In this document: piece by piece, positions 25,797 through 35,246 of the stretch | How the letters are laid out: each line of letters starts with the position of its first letter | How positions within the stretch are numbered: position 1 is the stretch's first letter | Source: Buttiauxella sp. B2 | GTDB taxonomy: Bacteria; Pseudomonadota; Gammaproteobacteria; Enterobacterales; Enterobacteriaceae | DNA: 64,000 nucleotides | Direction: 5' to 3' | NCBI RefSeq assembly: GCF_006376615.1 | Contig: NZ_VEXQ01000001.1 | Location: forward strand, 496,001 to 560,000 | Translations under genes and position numbers: made by a program | The notes under the pieces: model-generated | Database searches by the model: none | The model's input: only the letters and a program-made list of their open reading frames with translations | Told to the model about the DNA's origin: nothing

Positions 25797-27083
25797 TTAA
25801 ATCTGCACCTTAGCTGTAAACATTATCAGCGAATTGTCATAGCCCAATGTTCTCTGAACTTCCCGGTCGTCATTAGGGCCGATATAGAACGAATCTGTTT
25901 CTTTATTCGAACGCAATGTATCTATTTGATATTTCAACTCAAAATTAACAGAGGGCCTGAAGTCGTAACTCATAGTGAAGGTGAATACACCATCTTTATC
26001 ATTTCTGTCCTTGTTTTGTTTCTTATAATCTTCCGTGGTGTACGAATAATCTAACAAGGTAGAGAAACGGTCATTCGGCCAATAATGTTGATAAGAAACA
26101 CCGTATTGCGAAACCAAAATATATCCCCCTACTTCAGAAGGATCTTTAATGCGCTGTGAGGTATGTGCTGTAAATATAGACTGCTTGAGTGGTTTCCACT
26201 CCCCCTGGATATCCCAGTTTAGTCCATTAAAATCTTGTGAGTTAGGACCGCTTTCGAACGTTTTATACAACCACGCCACGTTCATATCGACGTTGGTTTT
26301 GCCTGTAAGCTGTGATTTTATTCCATAAATCAAATAATACTCGTTGCTGTCTTTTTCTGGGGCGTTATCGTAATGGCGCTGATTGGTAATAAAGCTATAG
26401 CGAAAACGCGTTTGTGACGAGTACTGGTCGAAAATTTCAGCAACGAGGCTATTTTCATGCCATTCCTGCTCCTGAATATAATTGTAAAAGTCTTCGTCAG
26501 TATTCTGCGCATCCTGAGTATTACCAAATCGGAGTTTTTTATAGATTAACGCAACTTCTGCTTTTCCACGCCCCTGAAGAGCACCATAGCTATATCGTAG
26601 TTCACTATTAAGTAAGTTGGTGGTTAGCGGTGATTTAATACCAAACTCTTGAAATTGCTCAGGTACAAACCCTTCCGTAACGCCACGCCCACGGTCTTCG
26701 TGACCGATAGAATCCTCAACGTTAAACATCAGGCCATGTTTTAATCCATAACGCCACGCACTATTAAAACGGAAAAAATGGTCATTGTAATTATCAGCTG
26801 AGTCATTATTATAATTACGATAATCACCTGAATACATTAATAGATATTTATCTTGATACCGTTCACCCATCATGCTCAATACAGGGGTAACACTTTGGTA
26901 GCTTGAGTCTACAGAATCGCTGTCATGTGGCTGATAAGTAACATTATTTTCATAACCGTAATCCACACCCACTTTGCTTTGAAAATCGATACCCGCAAAG
27001 CCGATATGTGATTTCGGTGTTAAGTCTGCCAGGGCCGGTTGTGATAAAACTATTCCGGCTGCGATAATATATTTAATATGCAT
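25797..27083 (-). CDS. Outer-membrane beta-barrel protein of the polysaccharide exporter
   Basis: I place the start at MHIKYIIAAGIVLSQPALA, which gives a clean signal peptide with cleavage at Ala19; an upstream TTG at 27095 is possible. The mature part of about 410 residues consists of alternating hydrophobic/polar strands rich in aromatic residues (for example DKYLLMYSGDYRNYN, FRFNSAWRYGLKHGLMFNVED, SNEYYLIYGIKSQLTG, FTFTMSYDFRPSVNFELKYQI) and ends with a barrel-type terminal strand (MFTAKVQI), as expected for a 16-18-strand porin of the putative beta-barrel porin 2 type. Barrel partners of short OPX proteins are known in several Wzx/Wzy exopolysaccharide systems. It likely forms the outer-membrane exit pore. 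Confidence 0.8.
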   Translation of the reverse strand: MHIKYIIAAGIVLSQPALADLTPKSHIGFAGIDFQSKVGVDYGYENNVTYQPHDSDSVDSSYQSVTPVLSMMGERYQDKYLLMYSGDYRNYNNDSADNYNDHFFRFNSAWRYGLKHGLMFNVEDSIGHEDRGRGVTEGFVPEQFQEFGIKSPLTTNLLNSELRYSYGALQGRGKAEVALIYKKLRFGNTQDAQNTDEDFYNYIQEQEWHENSLVAEIFDQYSSQTRFRYSFITNQRHYDNAPEKDSNEYYLIYGIKSQLTGKTNVDMNVAWLYKTFESGPNSQDFNGLNWDIQGEWKPLKQSIFTAHTSQRIKDPSEVGGYILVSQYGVSYQHYWPNDRFSTLLDYSYTTEDYKKQNKDRNDKDGVFTFTMSYDFRPSVNFELKYQIDTLRSNKETDSFYIGPNDDREVQRTLGYDNSLIMFTAKVQI

Positions 27084-28488
27084 TTTTACCGACAAATCCT
27101 TTGAAAATAGTTTTTATAATAATTTTTATATCTAGCCATAAAGACCAGTTTTGAATGTACTCTATATCGTACTGAACACGCTTTTCCATTTTATAAAGTG
27201 CATCAATTTCGCCACGATAGCCGTTAATTTGTGCTAATCCTGTGATCCCTGGCTTAACTTTATGGCGAATCATGTAGTTTTCAACTTGCTTACGATATTG
27301 CTCGTTATGTGTCACTGCGTGTGGCCTTGGACCCACTATCGACATGCTACCCTGCAGCACGTTAAAAAACTGCGGTAACTCATCAAGCGATGTGCGACGT
27401 AAAAATGCCCCAAAGCGAGTGACGCGCGGGTCGCCTTTTGTCGCTTGCACGACCGTGTCAGAATTTTCCATGACGCGCATAGTGCGGAACTTCCAAACTT
27501 TAATTTTTTGCCCACTCAAACCGTAGCGGTCTTGTTTGAAAAACACTGGTCCACGTGATGTTAGTTTTATTCCGATGCCAATCACTAAAAGTAGCGAGGA
27601 AATCAACACCATAATAACGCTGCCAAGTACTAAATCTTCAGCGCGCTTAATAAAGGAACCAACCCCTTCAAATGGAGAGCTCAAGATACTGATTGTTTGT
27701 AAGTTGTGTATAGAGCGCAACTGTGACATATGCGTGCTGTAAGAGTTAAAATCTGGGACGATATAAGTATCGACAGTTGTATCCGACATCATAGATAAAA
27801 AATGGCGGATACGTTCCAGCGCGACTAACGGTAAAGCGATGTATATTTCATCTACCCTGCCCGCTTTGGCCTCTTCAACCAGGCCGCTGACCGAACCCTT
27901 AAATGGGCTGTCCATTTGGTTAATCAGGTCGTTAAATCGTGATGCATCACGTTCATCGTAAAAAGCCATATCCAATTTCATATTGGAATATTCTTTGAGA
28001 AGTGCATGTTCAGCGGCAAGGCCATTGGGTGTTACGCCAACAATGGCCACGCGAATATTTTTTTTTGATGAATACTTAAGAAAACTTAAATGTATTATTA
28101 ACAGCAAAAATAGAGGAATGGAATACCAGACTAGAGTTGCAGGGAAAAAACGATTATCGAGTACGCTTAAATAGCCTAAGGATTGTAGTCCACCAGTCAA
28201 TGACTTAATGGTCTCAACGAAGACGATGGTAAAAAAGGCACATAGGATCAATCGTAACTGACCACGGATATTCATATTTTTTGGTTTATGCAGATAAAGC
28301 CCAGTGTACTCACCAAATAGTAAAAAAGAGGTAGAGAAGATAAAGTTAAGCATTATGATGGTACTAATAGATTCAATTGCTAATAGCAAGGCACTCAATA
28401 TTAAAACCGCGTTTATAACGATAAAGTCAGCTAACTTAATAAATACTGGATACCCTCCATGGGTAAATTTCAACGAATTTTTCAGCAT
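27073..28488 (-). CDS. Undecaprenyl-phosphate sugar phosphotransferase (WcaJ/WbaP-like initiating enzyme)
   Basis: This 471-residue inner-membrane protein starts repeat-unit synthesis by transferring a sugar-1-phosphate (commonly glucose or galactose) to undecaprenyl phosphate. The N-terminal half has four membrane helices and a Rossmann-like CoA-binding-3 region (VAIVGVTPNGLAAEHALL). The C-terminal catalytic domain (from about residue 285) has FFKQDRYGLSGQKIKVWKFRTM, FLRRTSLDELPQFFNVLQGSMSIVGPRPH and VKPGITGLAQINGYRGE, the hallmarks of polyisoprenyl-phosphate hexose-1-phosphate transferases. It is the first gene of the leftward polysaccharide operon and its end overlaps the next gene's start. 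Confidence 0.92.
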   Translation of the reverse strand: MLKNSLKFTHGGYPVFIKLADFIVINAVLILSALLLAIESISTIIMLNFIFSTSFLLFGEYTGLYLHKPKNMNIRGQLRLILCAFFTIVFVETIKSLTGGLQSLGYLSVLDNRFFPATLVWYSIPLFLLLIIHLSFLKYSSKKNIRVAIVGVTPNGLAAEHALLKEYSNMKLDMAFYDERDASRFNDLINQMDSPFKGSVSGLVEEAKAGRVDEIYIALPLVALERIRHFLSMMSDTTVDTYIVPDFNSYSTHMSQLRSIHNLQTISILSSPFEGVGSFIKRAEDLVLGSVIMVLISSLLLVIGIGIKLTSRGPVFFKQDRYGLSGQKIKVWKFRTMRVMENSDTVVQATKGDPRVTRFGAFLRRTSLDELPQFFNVLQGSMSIVGPRPHAVTHNEQYRKQVENYMIRHKVKPGITGLAQINGYRGEIDALYKMEKRVQYDIEYIQNWSLWLDIKIIIKTIFKGFVGKNAY

Positions 28489-28812
28489 TGTTAGACTCGT
28501 TTTTCATTAAATTATCATTATTGATACATTCCTTTCCCATCATGATTATATCATAAGTGTAAAGAACGCGAGGTTAGTTTGTTGAAAATTGTAAAGCTCA
28601 ATGTTATCCAGGATAAATTACCTTTCAATTTACCCGATATTGTGGTTAAGAGCGCCAGATATTTGCTTTGTAAGAGTAAGTTAACGCAGTATTTATCCCT
28701 GTTTTTTTAACTTATGGTAAACGCGCGGGGTTCTATGGAAGGGGTGCAACATCAAGGCACCACCATAAATGAGTGCCTGGATGTTTAGATAAAATAATTT
28801 TTCGCAGTAGAA
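28489..28812. other. Intergenic region upstream of the polysaccharide operon
   Basis: These 324 bp between yecA and the leftward operon hold no supported gene. The leftward operon promoter should be here. I looked for a JUMPstart/ops motif on the minus strand and found none. Confidence 0.5.
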
Positions 28813-29397
28813 TTAATGGATAGTTTTTGACTCAGCCTTACGCTGCTCCTGCCAGTAACTGTGCAGTTGTAACGCCGCCGGACCAATTGCTTCCTGGCTG
28901 ACTTCATACTCCTGCTCAGTCATTTGTTCCAGTTTCGTTATATTCGCTTCATCGCCGTGCAAGGCAATCATTTCCAGCACAGTTTGCAGCCGTTCTGGCA
29001 ATGCTGACCAGTCGCCTAATGCGATTCCACGCATATAACCAAAACTCCACTCCTCAACGATGGTGTAGTCATGACCATCCACTTCACGATAACCAAAGAG
29101 TGGCTCAAACTGATCTGGTGCGTGGTTCAGACGTTCAGCAATATCATTCATATGCTGTAAGGCAAGATCGTTAAACCGCTTCTGTTCTGGTTCGCTTTGC
29201 CAGTTTGGGAGCTGTTCTTTACCACCCCATAACGCAGTCTGCCACTCAGAAAGTGGAATTACCACTGGTGCTGATAGAATCGCGGTGAGCATGCCGTCTA
29301 GCTCGGAAACGTCCAGTACTGAGTCGTCATTACCGTACTTGGTGAGTATCTCATCCAGCCATTCTAGTTCTTCTTCGTTTAGCGGCCCTTGATTCAT
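28813..29397 (-). CDS. yecA: YecA, UPF0149/YgfB-family protein without the SEC-C tail
   Basis: This 194-residue cytoplasmic protein aligns with the N-terminal UPF0149 domain of E. coli YecA: PLNEEELEWLDEILTKYG, LDGMLTAILSAP, WGG, FEPLFGYREVDG and VEEWSFGYMRGIALGDWS. E. coli YecA is 221 residues and ends in a zinc-binding SEC-C motif (CxCxSGxxxKxxCC). Here the protein stops after YWQEQRKAESKTIH, and the downstream bases do not encode that motif in any frame, so the metal-binding tail is absent. A GGAGGAT site precedes the ATG. YecA's function is not well defined; SEC-C motifs bind ribosomes/SecB-like partners, so this version may have lost that contact. Confidence 0.9.
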   Translation of the reverse strand: MNQGPLNEEELEWLDEILTKYGNDDSVLDVSELDGMLTAILSAPVVIPLSEWQTALWGGKEQLPNWQSEPEQKRFNDLALQHMNDIAERLNHAPDQFEPLFGYREVDGHDYTIVEEWSFGYMRGIALGDWSALPERLQTVLEMIALHGDEANITKLEQMTEQEYEVSQEAIGPAALQLHSYWQEQRKAESKTIH

Positions 29398-29687
29398 ACA
29401 GTATCCTCCAAAAGTGATCGATTTTCAGCCAAGGTTAACGTGACGATTTTACGGTAAATTTCGGCCTGCAATGTGCAATATATTAAACTAAAAATGGAAA
29501 TGGTTTCAGCATGGATGTCATGATAGCTAGCAGGAACATAAATCGCAGAATGTAAAAAACCATTTGAAGGTCTGAATGATCCTCACTAAATCAACATCAG
29601 ATTTGAGATGTCGCCCTTAATTTTAAACTGTGTCGTCGTTTAATTAACTTCTACTGCTATTTGTTACGCTGGTGAAAAATGTAATTT

Positions 29688-29975
29688 ATGCGTGCCTCTT
29701 TGCGGGAAAATATCAATATTCAAATTTTTGATAGTCTGTGTAATAGATTCACCGATATTGATGACTCCAGCCTGGGCATCGTAGGGGAGTGCGTTGAATG
29801 AGAAAAAGGTTTTGAATATGATCTTTTTCCAGGGCCTCATGCTTACAAATGCGGCTTAATGCAAAAATGGTTTAGTGAAAAATCTGTCCGTGGCCATCCG
29901 ACTACCTTTGTCCCTATTCGGACTACCTTTGAATTCGCCAGGATTAATTATTTTCCCTGGTTTTCCCCTTACTAA
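29688..29975 (+). pseudogene. Possible gene remnant with one internal stop
   Basis: A 95-codon rightward frame starts at an ATG (MRASLRENINIQIFDSLCNR), meets TGA at 29799 and then continues as EKGFEYDLFPGPHAYKCGLM to a TAA at 29973. The second part has a protein-like composition recalling GNAT/FemAB-type segments, but I cannot name a family. It may be a decayed gene between yecA and the tRNA terminator, or chance. The rest of 29398-30062 shows nothing else. Confidence 0.2.
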
Positions 29976-30062
29976 CCGACCCTGCGTGTTAGGTCTAACC
30001 CCACACCTTAGTTGTTTGGAGATTCACTTCATAAGCGCCAGGATATGCGAACTGCAAAAAGC

Positions 30063-30085
30063 AAAAAACCACCCGAAGGTGGTTT
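30063..30085 (-). terminator. Terminator of the glyW-cysT-leuZ tRNA transcript
   Basis: On the minus strand AAACCACC, a TTCG tetraloop and GGTGGTTT form a stem followed by a T run, about 45 nt after the 3' end of the tRNA-Leu gene. Confidence 0.9.
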
Positions 30086-30127
30086 CCACGACACTGCTTT
30101 ATCATTGATTTTATTCTAGTATTCCCA

Positions 30128-30214
30128 TGGTGCCCGGGGCGGGACTTGAACCCGCACAGCGCGAACGCCGAGGGATTTTAAATCCCTTGTGTCTACCGAT
30201 TTCACCACCCGGGC
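30128..30214 (-). tRNA. leuZ: tRNA-Leu (anticodon TAA)
   Basis: An 87-nt class II tRNA ending in encoded CCA. The anticodon arm GGGATTTAAAATCCC gives anticodon TAA, and the long variable arm CGGCGTTCGCGCTG is as in E. coli leuZ. It is the last gene of the pgsA-linked tRNA cluster. The 3' end faces the gene-poor stretch next to yecA. Confidence 0.97.
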
Positions 30215-30226
30215 TCGGGAAGAAAG

Positions 30227-30300
30227 TGGAGGCGCGTTCCGGAGTCGAACCGGACTAGACGGATTTGCAATCCGCTACATAACCGCTTTGCTAACGCGCC
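30227..30300 (-). tRNA. cysT: tRNA-Cys (anticodon GCA)
   Basis: A 74-nt tRNA with anticodon arm GCGGATTGCAAATCCGT (anticodon GCA), T arm GGTTCGACTCC and encoded CCA. It is almost identical to E. coli cysT, the single tRNA-Cys gene of that species. Confidence 0.97.
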
Positions 30301-30348
30301 AAAACCTTTTACCTTCGCAGGTTGTAACAGAACTCTGTTACCTAAATT

Positions 30349-30424
<76 letters not shown>

Positions 30425-30583
30425 AAAATCTTATCGATGAAGCTTAAAGCTAATCATTTGATTTTGCTATCTTCTGGCAATCAGTGCTGCCGTTCGATGC
30501 GTTGCATTCTACTTACCTGACGCGATGAGTCAATGAAATTTTCTGTCACCGCGTTCCGTTTGCTGAATTTTGCAGCGTACCGA

Positions 30584-31132
30584 TCACGGTTCGAGCAAAT
30601 CACCCCTCGCCGCAGCCAAATACTGGAACATTGACCAGAAAGTTAAGACCGCCGCAACGAAGAATAAACCGATGCCGGTATACTCAATCCACATATTTGG
30701 ACGCCAGAGCATACCGATCAACGCCAGCATTTGCGCCATGGTCTTGGCTTTGCCAATCCAGGATACGGCAACACTGCTGCGCTTACCGATTTCAGCCATC
30801 CATTCTCGCAATGCAGAAATTATAATTTCGCGGGCAATCATCGTGGCCGCAGGTAGTGTCACCCACCATGCGTGATAGTGTTCCACTACCAGCACCAAAG
30901 CGACAACAACCATGACTTTGTCGGCCACCGGGTCAAGGAATGCCCCAAAGCGCGTGCTTTGGTTCCAGCGGCGGGCCAAAAAACCATCAAACCAATCTGT
31001 GATAGCTGCAAACCAGAAGATAAACGCACATAGGAATGGCGCCCAACTAAACGGCAGATAAAAAGCCAGCACAAAGAATGGGATAAGGATGATACGAAAC
31101 AGAGTAAGCAATGTTGGGATATTAAATTGCAT
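30584..31132 (-). CDS. pgsA: CDP-diacylglycerol--glycerol-3-phosphate 3-phosphatidyltransferase
   Basis: This 182-residue inner-membrane enzyme makes phosphatidylglycerophosphate, the committed step to phosphatidylglycerol and cardiolipin. It carries the CDP-alcohol phosphotransferase motif D-G-x2-A-R-x8-G-x3-D-x3-D as [27 protein letters not shown], with four or more membrane segments. Length equals the E. coli enzyme. It follows uvrC by 57 nt and precedes the tRNA cluster, an order kept across enterobacteria. The gene is expected to be essential. Confidence 0.97.
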   Translation of the reverse strand: MQFNIPTLLTLFRIILIPFFVLAFYLPFSWAPFLCAFIFWFAAITDWFDGFLARRWNQSTRFGAFLDPVADKVMVVVALVLVVEHYHAWWVTLPAATMIAREIIISALREWMAEIGKRSSVAVSWIGKAKTMAQMLALIGMLWRPNMWIEYTGIGLFFVAAVLTFWSMFQYLAAARGDLLEP

Positions 31133-31189
31133 AGCGCTGGTTAACTGTCTGTCGTAAGTGGAAATTGTCTCTATGTTGCTACAGAGCCC

Positions 31190-33022
31190 TTAATGTTTCA
31201 ACGAGTAGAAGATCTTTTCTGCCAACGCTTGCGAGATACCTGGCACTTTTGCAATTTCGTCTACGGATGCATTCTTTAATGGTTGCAATCCACCCATATA
31301 TTTCAACAACATCTGCCGACGTTTTGGCCCGACCCCTTCAATTGTCTCCAATGCGCTGGTATTTTTCACTTTTGCACGTTTTTTACGATGCCCGGAAATC
31401 GCGTGGTCGTGTGATTCATCACGAATATGTTGAATGACATGCAGTGCCGGTGAATCAGGTGGCAGAGAGAACCCCTCGCCTTCTGGTTCTAAGAACAATG
31501 TTTCAAGCCCCGCTTTACGATCAGCACCTTTTGCTACGCCCAACAGCAACGGATGGTTTTTATCCCACGGAACATCCAGTTCAGCAAATACTGCCTTCGC
31601 CTGGCCCAGCTGCCCTTTCCCACCGTCAATGAGAATCACATCTGGCACTTTGTTCTCGTCGATAGCCTTGCCATAGCGGCGGCGCAATACCTGGTTCATC
31701 GCCGCATAATCATCACCAGGGGTAATACCTTCAATGTTATAGCGTCGATATTCTGCACGCAGCGGGCCATTGGCATCAAAAACGACGCAAGAAGCCACGG
31801 TCTGCTCACCCATGGTGTGGCTGATGTCAAAGCACTCCATCCGTTTAATCGCAGGTAACTCCAGCACATTGGCCAATACCGCCAGGCGTTGATGAATGGT
31901 TGACTGTTGCGCCAGACGTGTCACCAGTGCGGTTGCCGCGTTGGTACGTGCAAGTTTTAGGTAACGTGCACGATCCCCTCGTGGCTTGGTCTGCACATTG
32001 ATTCTTCGCCCCGCAAGTTCCGTCAGGGAATCTGACAGCAAGGTTTTATCCGGCAAATTAAAATCCAGCAGGATTTCAGCAGGAAGTGTACGCATCTGGC
32101 TGCCCTGCAAATAGAACTGTCCAACAAAAGTTTCGACAACTTCACCAAGCTCGGTACCACCAGGCACTTTCGGGAAATAACTGCGGCTGCCCAGAACCTT
32201 GCCCTGGCGGATGAAGAGCACGTGTACACACGCCATTCCTGCATCGAACGACACGCCTATCACATCCAGGTCGTCGCCCGTGTTGGACACAAACTGTTTT
32301 TCAGTGACACGACGCACCGCCTGAATCTGGTCACGGATTCGTGCAGCTTCTTCAAATTCCAGATTTGCACTCGCCTGCTCCATTCGGCCAATCAGTTGGT
32401 TCAATACCTGATCATCTTTGCCCGAAAGGAACAAACGTACATATTCCACCTGTTGTGCGTAATCTTCTTCGCTAACAAGACCGGCAACACACGGCCCAAG
32501 ACAGCGCCCAATTTGATATTGTAAACAAGGACGCGAGCGGTTGCGGTAGACATTGTTTTCGCACTGGCGAATAGGGAAGATTTTTTGCAGCAACGCCAAA
32601 GTTTCACGTACTGCATAACCATTTGGGAATGGCCCGAAATATTCTCCTTTTGCGTGCTTCGCCCCACGGTGCATAGCAAGCCGCGGGTGAGTATCACCGC
32701 TTAGGAAAATAAAAGGATAGGATTTGTCATCACGCAGCAGCACGTTGTAACGCGGCTGATAAAGCTTGATGTAGTTGTGCTCCAGCAACAACGCTTCTGT
32801 TTCGGTATGGGTTACCGTCACGTCAATATGTTGGATTAATGCAACCAGAGCTTCTGTTTTACGGTTGGCAAGATTGCTCCTGAAGTAGCTCGACAGGCGC
32901 TTTTTTAGATCTTTGGCTTTACCAACGTAAATGACCGTCTCGCTGGCGTCATACATGCGGTAGACGCCAGGTTTGCTGGTGACAGTTTTGAGAAAAGCGC
33001 GCGGGTCAAAGATTTCACTCAC
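31190..33022 (-). CDS. uvrC: Excinuclease ABC subunit C
   Basis: This 610-residue protein makes both incisions in nucleotide excision repair with UvrA and UvrB. It has the N-terminal GIY-YIG nuclease ([26 protein letters not shown]), a cysteine cluster region ([15 protein letters not shown]), a UvrB-binding UVR domain (about residues 204-239), the RNase H-like C-terminal nuclease ([31 protein letters not shown]) and a tandem HhH domain ([21 protein letters not shown]). Its length is the same as in E. coli. The ATG overlaps the end of uvrY by 8 nt, as in the known uvrY-uvrC operon. Confidence 0.98.
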   Translation of the reverse strand: MSEIFDPRAFLKTVTSKPGVYRMYDASETVIYVGKAKDLKKRLSSYFRSNLANRKTEALVALIQHIDVTVTHTETEALLLEHNYIKLYQPRYNVLLRDDKSYPFIFLSGDTHPRLAMHRGAKHAKGEYFGPFPNGYAVRETLALLQKIFPIRQCENNVYRNRSRPCLQYQIGRCLGPCVAGLVSEEDYAQQVEYVRLFLSGKDDQVLNQLIGRMEQASANLEFEEAARIRDQIQAVRRVTEKQFVSNTGDDLDVIGVSFDAGMACVHVLFIRQGKVLGSRSYFPKVPGGTELGEVVETFVGQFYLQGSQMRTLPAEILLDFNLPDKTLLSDSLTELAGRRINVQTKPRGDRARYLKLARTNAATALVTRLAQQSTIHQRLAVLANVLELPAIKRMECFDISHTMGEQTVASCVVFDANGPLRAEYRRYNIEGITPGDDYAAMNQVLRRRYGKAIDENKVPDVILIDGGKGQLGQAKAVFAELDVPWDKNHPLLLGVAKGADRKAGLETLFLEPEGEGFSLPPDSPALHVIQHIRDESHDHAISGHRKKRAKVKNTSALETIEGVGPKRRQMLLKYMGGLQPLKNASVDEIAKVPGISQALAEKIFYSLKH

Positions 33023-33674
33023 TGCTGATTAACGTCTCCGCACTAAATAAACCATGACGAATGGCCAAGTGTGTCAGCTCAACATCGCCACTGATATTCA
33101 GTTTACTAAACATGCGGTAACGGTAACTGTTGACCGTTTTCGGGCTGAGATTGAGCTGTTCTGAGATCTCATTGACCTTCTGGCCTTTGGTGATCATTAG
33201 CATAATCTGTAATTCGCGCTCCGACAAACTGGCAAACGGTGTGTCCGTTTTTTCCGGTTCAATCTGGCTTAATGCCATCTGCTGAGCGATGTCGGATGCG
33301 ATGTAACGTTGGCCCGCATTAACCGAACGAATAGCGTTGACCACATCTTGTGGCGCAGCGCCTTTACTTAAATAACCCGCAGCACCGGCTTGCATAACTT
33401 TTGCTGGTAGCGGATTTTCAGTGTGTATTGTCAGCATAATCACTTTGATATCAGTTGAATATCGCGCGATTTTGCGAGTCGCTTCAAGACCGCCAATCCC
33501 CGGCATGTTCATGTCCATCAGGACCACATCAACAGGATGACTACGGCACCATTTTACGGCATCCTCACCGCAATTTGCTTCACCAGATATCTTGATCCCT
33601 TTGATATCTTCAAGAATGCGTCGTATCCCTGCGCGCACCAGTTCGTGGTCATCAACAAGAAGTACGTTGATCAA
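33015..33674 (-). CDS. uvrY: Response regulator UvrY (BarA/UvrY two-component system)
   Basis: This NarL-type response regulator activates the CsrB/CsrC small RNAs when phosphorylated by BarA. The receiver domain starts [20 protein letters not shown], has the phospho-acceptor in [13 protein letters not shown] (Asp54) and [26 protein letters not shown]; the LuxR-type HTH is [45 protein letters not shown] choose the TTG at 33674 (219 residues including the initiator region), because GGAGAG lies 7 nt before it and the homologous protein starts [10 protein letters not shown] longer ATG frame from 33743 adds 23 unrelated residues. It overlaps uvrC. Confidence 0.95.
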   Translation of the reverse strand: MINVLLVDDHELVRAGIRRILEDIKGIKISGEANCGEDAVKWCRSHPVDVVLMDMNMPGIGGLEATRKIARYSTDIKVIMLTIHTENPLPAKVMQAGAAGYLSKGAAPQDVVNAIRSVNAGQRYIASDIAQQMALSQIEPEKTDTPFASLSERELQIMLMITKGQKVNEISEQLNLSPKTVNSYRYRMFSKLNISGDVELTHLAIRHGLFSAETLISSE

Positions 33675-34096
33675 AGGGGAACTCTCCAGAAAAGGGATAA
33701 CGCTGCTAAAATTACCTGGACATATTAACGGGTTTTCCAGCAACTTTAAAATGTAAAAACAGACTTTAAGAACTTACTCGTTTTTGGAAATTTAATTGTA
33801 CAGTGGAAACTGTACAAGCGCTTTCCGGAATTTGTGATTCTAAATAACAAAAACGCTTTTCATATTAAGAAAAACGATAATCCGTTAATATTAGACGTCG
33901 TAAATAATGCTGACTAAACCGCTTCCATTTAACTATAAACAAACATAATAAAAACAATTTCGCAAAATTGAGCAGTATCCAACCTACGACATAAACGTAA
34001 GCACTAATAAAATGGTTTGCGACTGTGCTATACTCCGCCGCCTTACGAAACCGTTACACGAAACAACGGTGTACCAACCGAGACCGAGGAACACAA
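33675..34096. other. Divergent intergenic region uvrY / yecF
   Basis: About 420 bp of AT-rich DNA between two divergent genes. It should hold the uvrY promoter and a rightward promoter whose -10 box is probably TATACT near 34027. No further gene is visible. Confidence 0.4.
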
Positions 34097-34321
34097 ATGA
34101 GCACTCCTGATTTTTCCACCGCAGACAACAGCAGTGAACTGGCGATTGAAGTCACCTGTCTGAAAGCTATGCTGACTCAGATGCTGAAAGCCATGGGCCA
34201 AGCCGATGCAGGCAAAGTTATCATCAAAATGGAAAAGCAAATTGCTCAGATGGAAGACTCGGCACATGCAGAAGTGTTTGGTAACACTGTTAAGCAAATT
34301 AAACAGGCTTACCGTCAATAA
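34097..34321 (+). CDS. yecF: YecF, small DUF2594-family protein
   Basis: This 74-residue protein starts [19 protein letters not shown] and is near-identical in pattern to E. coli YecF, including [20 protein letters not shown] and the C-terminal KQIKQAYRQ. It is predicted to be all-helical and cytoplasmic; no function is established. A GAGGAAC site precedes the chosen ATG; upstream in-frame codons from 34025 are not conserved. It lies between uvrY and sdiA as in E. coli. Confidence 0.93.
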   Translation: MSTPDFSTADNSSELAIEVTCLKAMLTQMLKAMGQADAGKVIIKMEKQIAQMEDSAHAEVFGNTVKQIKQAYRQ

Positions 34322-34409
34322 TCGGTGAACGGCGGCCGGATGAGATATGTTTCATCAGCCGCTTCGCTGGCATAATCACGCAGTTACCAACACGCAATAA
34401 ATACCCTCT

Positions 34410-35132
34410 TCAAATTATCCCTATCGCTGCGGCATAACAGGCAATCTGTGTTTTATTAGGTGCATTGAATTTCTTTTGCATATTTTTCTGGTGAAAATTC
34501 ACAGTATTTTCTGATATCGATAAAATAATAGCGATTTCAGCTGATGTTTTCCCCTCACCCGTCCACTGTAATATTTCTCGTTCACGCTTACTGAGTTTCA
34601 ACGTCATCGCATCCATCGATGAGTCATTAAGACGGGTTAATGTCATCAGGCTAAGTTCAGCCAGATATTGTAGACGTAGCTCAAGTTCATCGTCAGGTAA
34701 TAACTTCCCCTTCCCGGCAGTACGCGAAACCGAGTAGAACCCCAACGCACGATTAGGTGCCATCACACACTGGCTTATACCGCGGCGTAGCCCGTGATCT
34801 CTTGCGGCATCCCAGAACACCTGCGTATCGCTAAAAAGCTCATCATCCCAGAGTAAATTCCCCCGCATGAAATTTTCAGGGCGCAGTACCGGGTCAATCG
34901 CAAAATAATTTTCTGCATGATAATGATCGAGCCACGCCTGCGGATAAGAAGACCGTAATGACATTTTTGGTCGGGTAAAAGGCACAGGGTGACGAATAAA
35001 AAGTGAGTAATAATCGAATTCCAACAGATCAGTTTGCTGATGCAGTATTTTCGTTATTTCGTCAGCCTGCGTGACAGACTGGAAGATATTAAGCGCATCC
35101 TGCCGCCAGCTAAAAAAGTTGCGATTACGCAT
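34410..35132 (-). CDS. sdiA: SdiA, LuxR-type quorum-sensing regulator
   Basis: SdiA is an orphan LuxR receptor that detects acyl-homoserine lactones made by other bacteria. The N-terminal autoinducer domain keeps FDYYSLFIRHPVPFTRPK, YFAIDPVL, WDDELFSDTQVFWDAARDHGLRRGI; the C-terminal HTH is LSKREREILQWTGEGKTSAEIAIILSISENTVNFHQKNMQKKFNAPNKTQ. I give the start at the ATG encoding MRNRNFFSW, which aligns with E. coli SdiA (240 residues); an AGGAGA lies 13 nt upstream, a bit far, so a start up to 33 nt upstream cannot be excluded. No luxI homologue is present in this window. Confidence 0.95.
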   Translation of the reverse strand: MRNRNFFSWRQDALNIFQSVTQADEITKILHQQTDLLEFDYYSLFIRHPVPFTRPKMSLRSSYPQAWLDHYHAENYFAIDPVLRPENFMRGNLLWDDELFSDTQVFWDAARDHGLRRGISQCVMAPNRALGFYSVSRTAGKGKLLPDDELELRLQYLAELSLMTLTRLNDSSMDAMTLKLSKREREILQWTGEGKTSAEIAIILSISENTVNFHQKNMQKKFNAPNKTQIACYAAAIGII

Positions 35133-35222
35133 TATGTCTGGCTCGTCTCCTGACATTAAAATCATTCACAAATGTAATGCGTAACGCTATCACATTTATC
35201 AAAATTATTAATATATTTTAAC

Positions 35223-35239
35223 GGCCCCGTGATGGGGCC
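35223..35239 (-). terminator. Hairpin after tcyN
   Basis: GGCCCC and GGGGCC pair around a 5-nt loop directly after the tcyN stop; on the minus strand it is followed by GTTAAAATA, so termination may be partial and allow read-through to sdiA. Confidence 0.55.
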
Positions 35240-35246
35240 ATGCAGT

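Noticed and set aside
28489-28812. JUMPstart/ops on the minus strand upstream of the polysaccharide operon
   Set aside because: No sequence resembling GGCGGTAGCGTG is present on the minus strand in this interval.
29398-30127. Attachment-site duplication of the leuZ 3' end
   Set aside because: No second copy of the tRNA-Leu 3' sequence (GGGTTCAAGTCCCG type) was seen, and no integrase gene is present.
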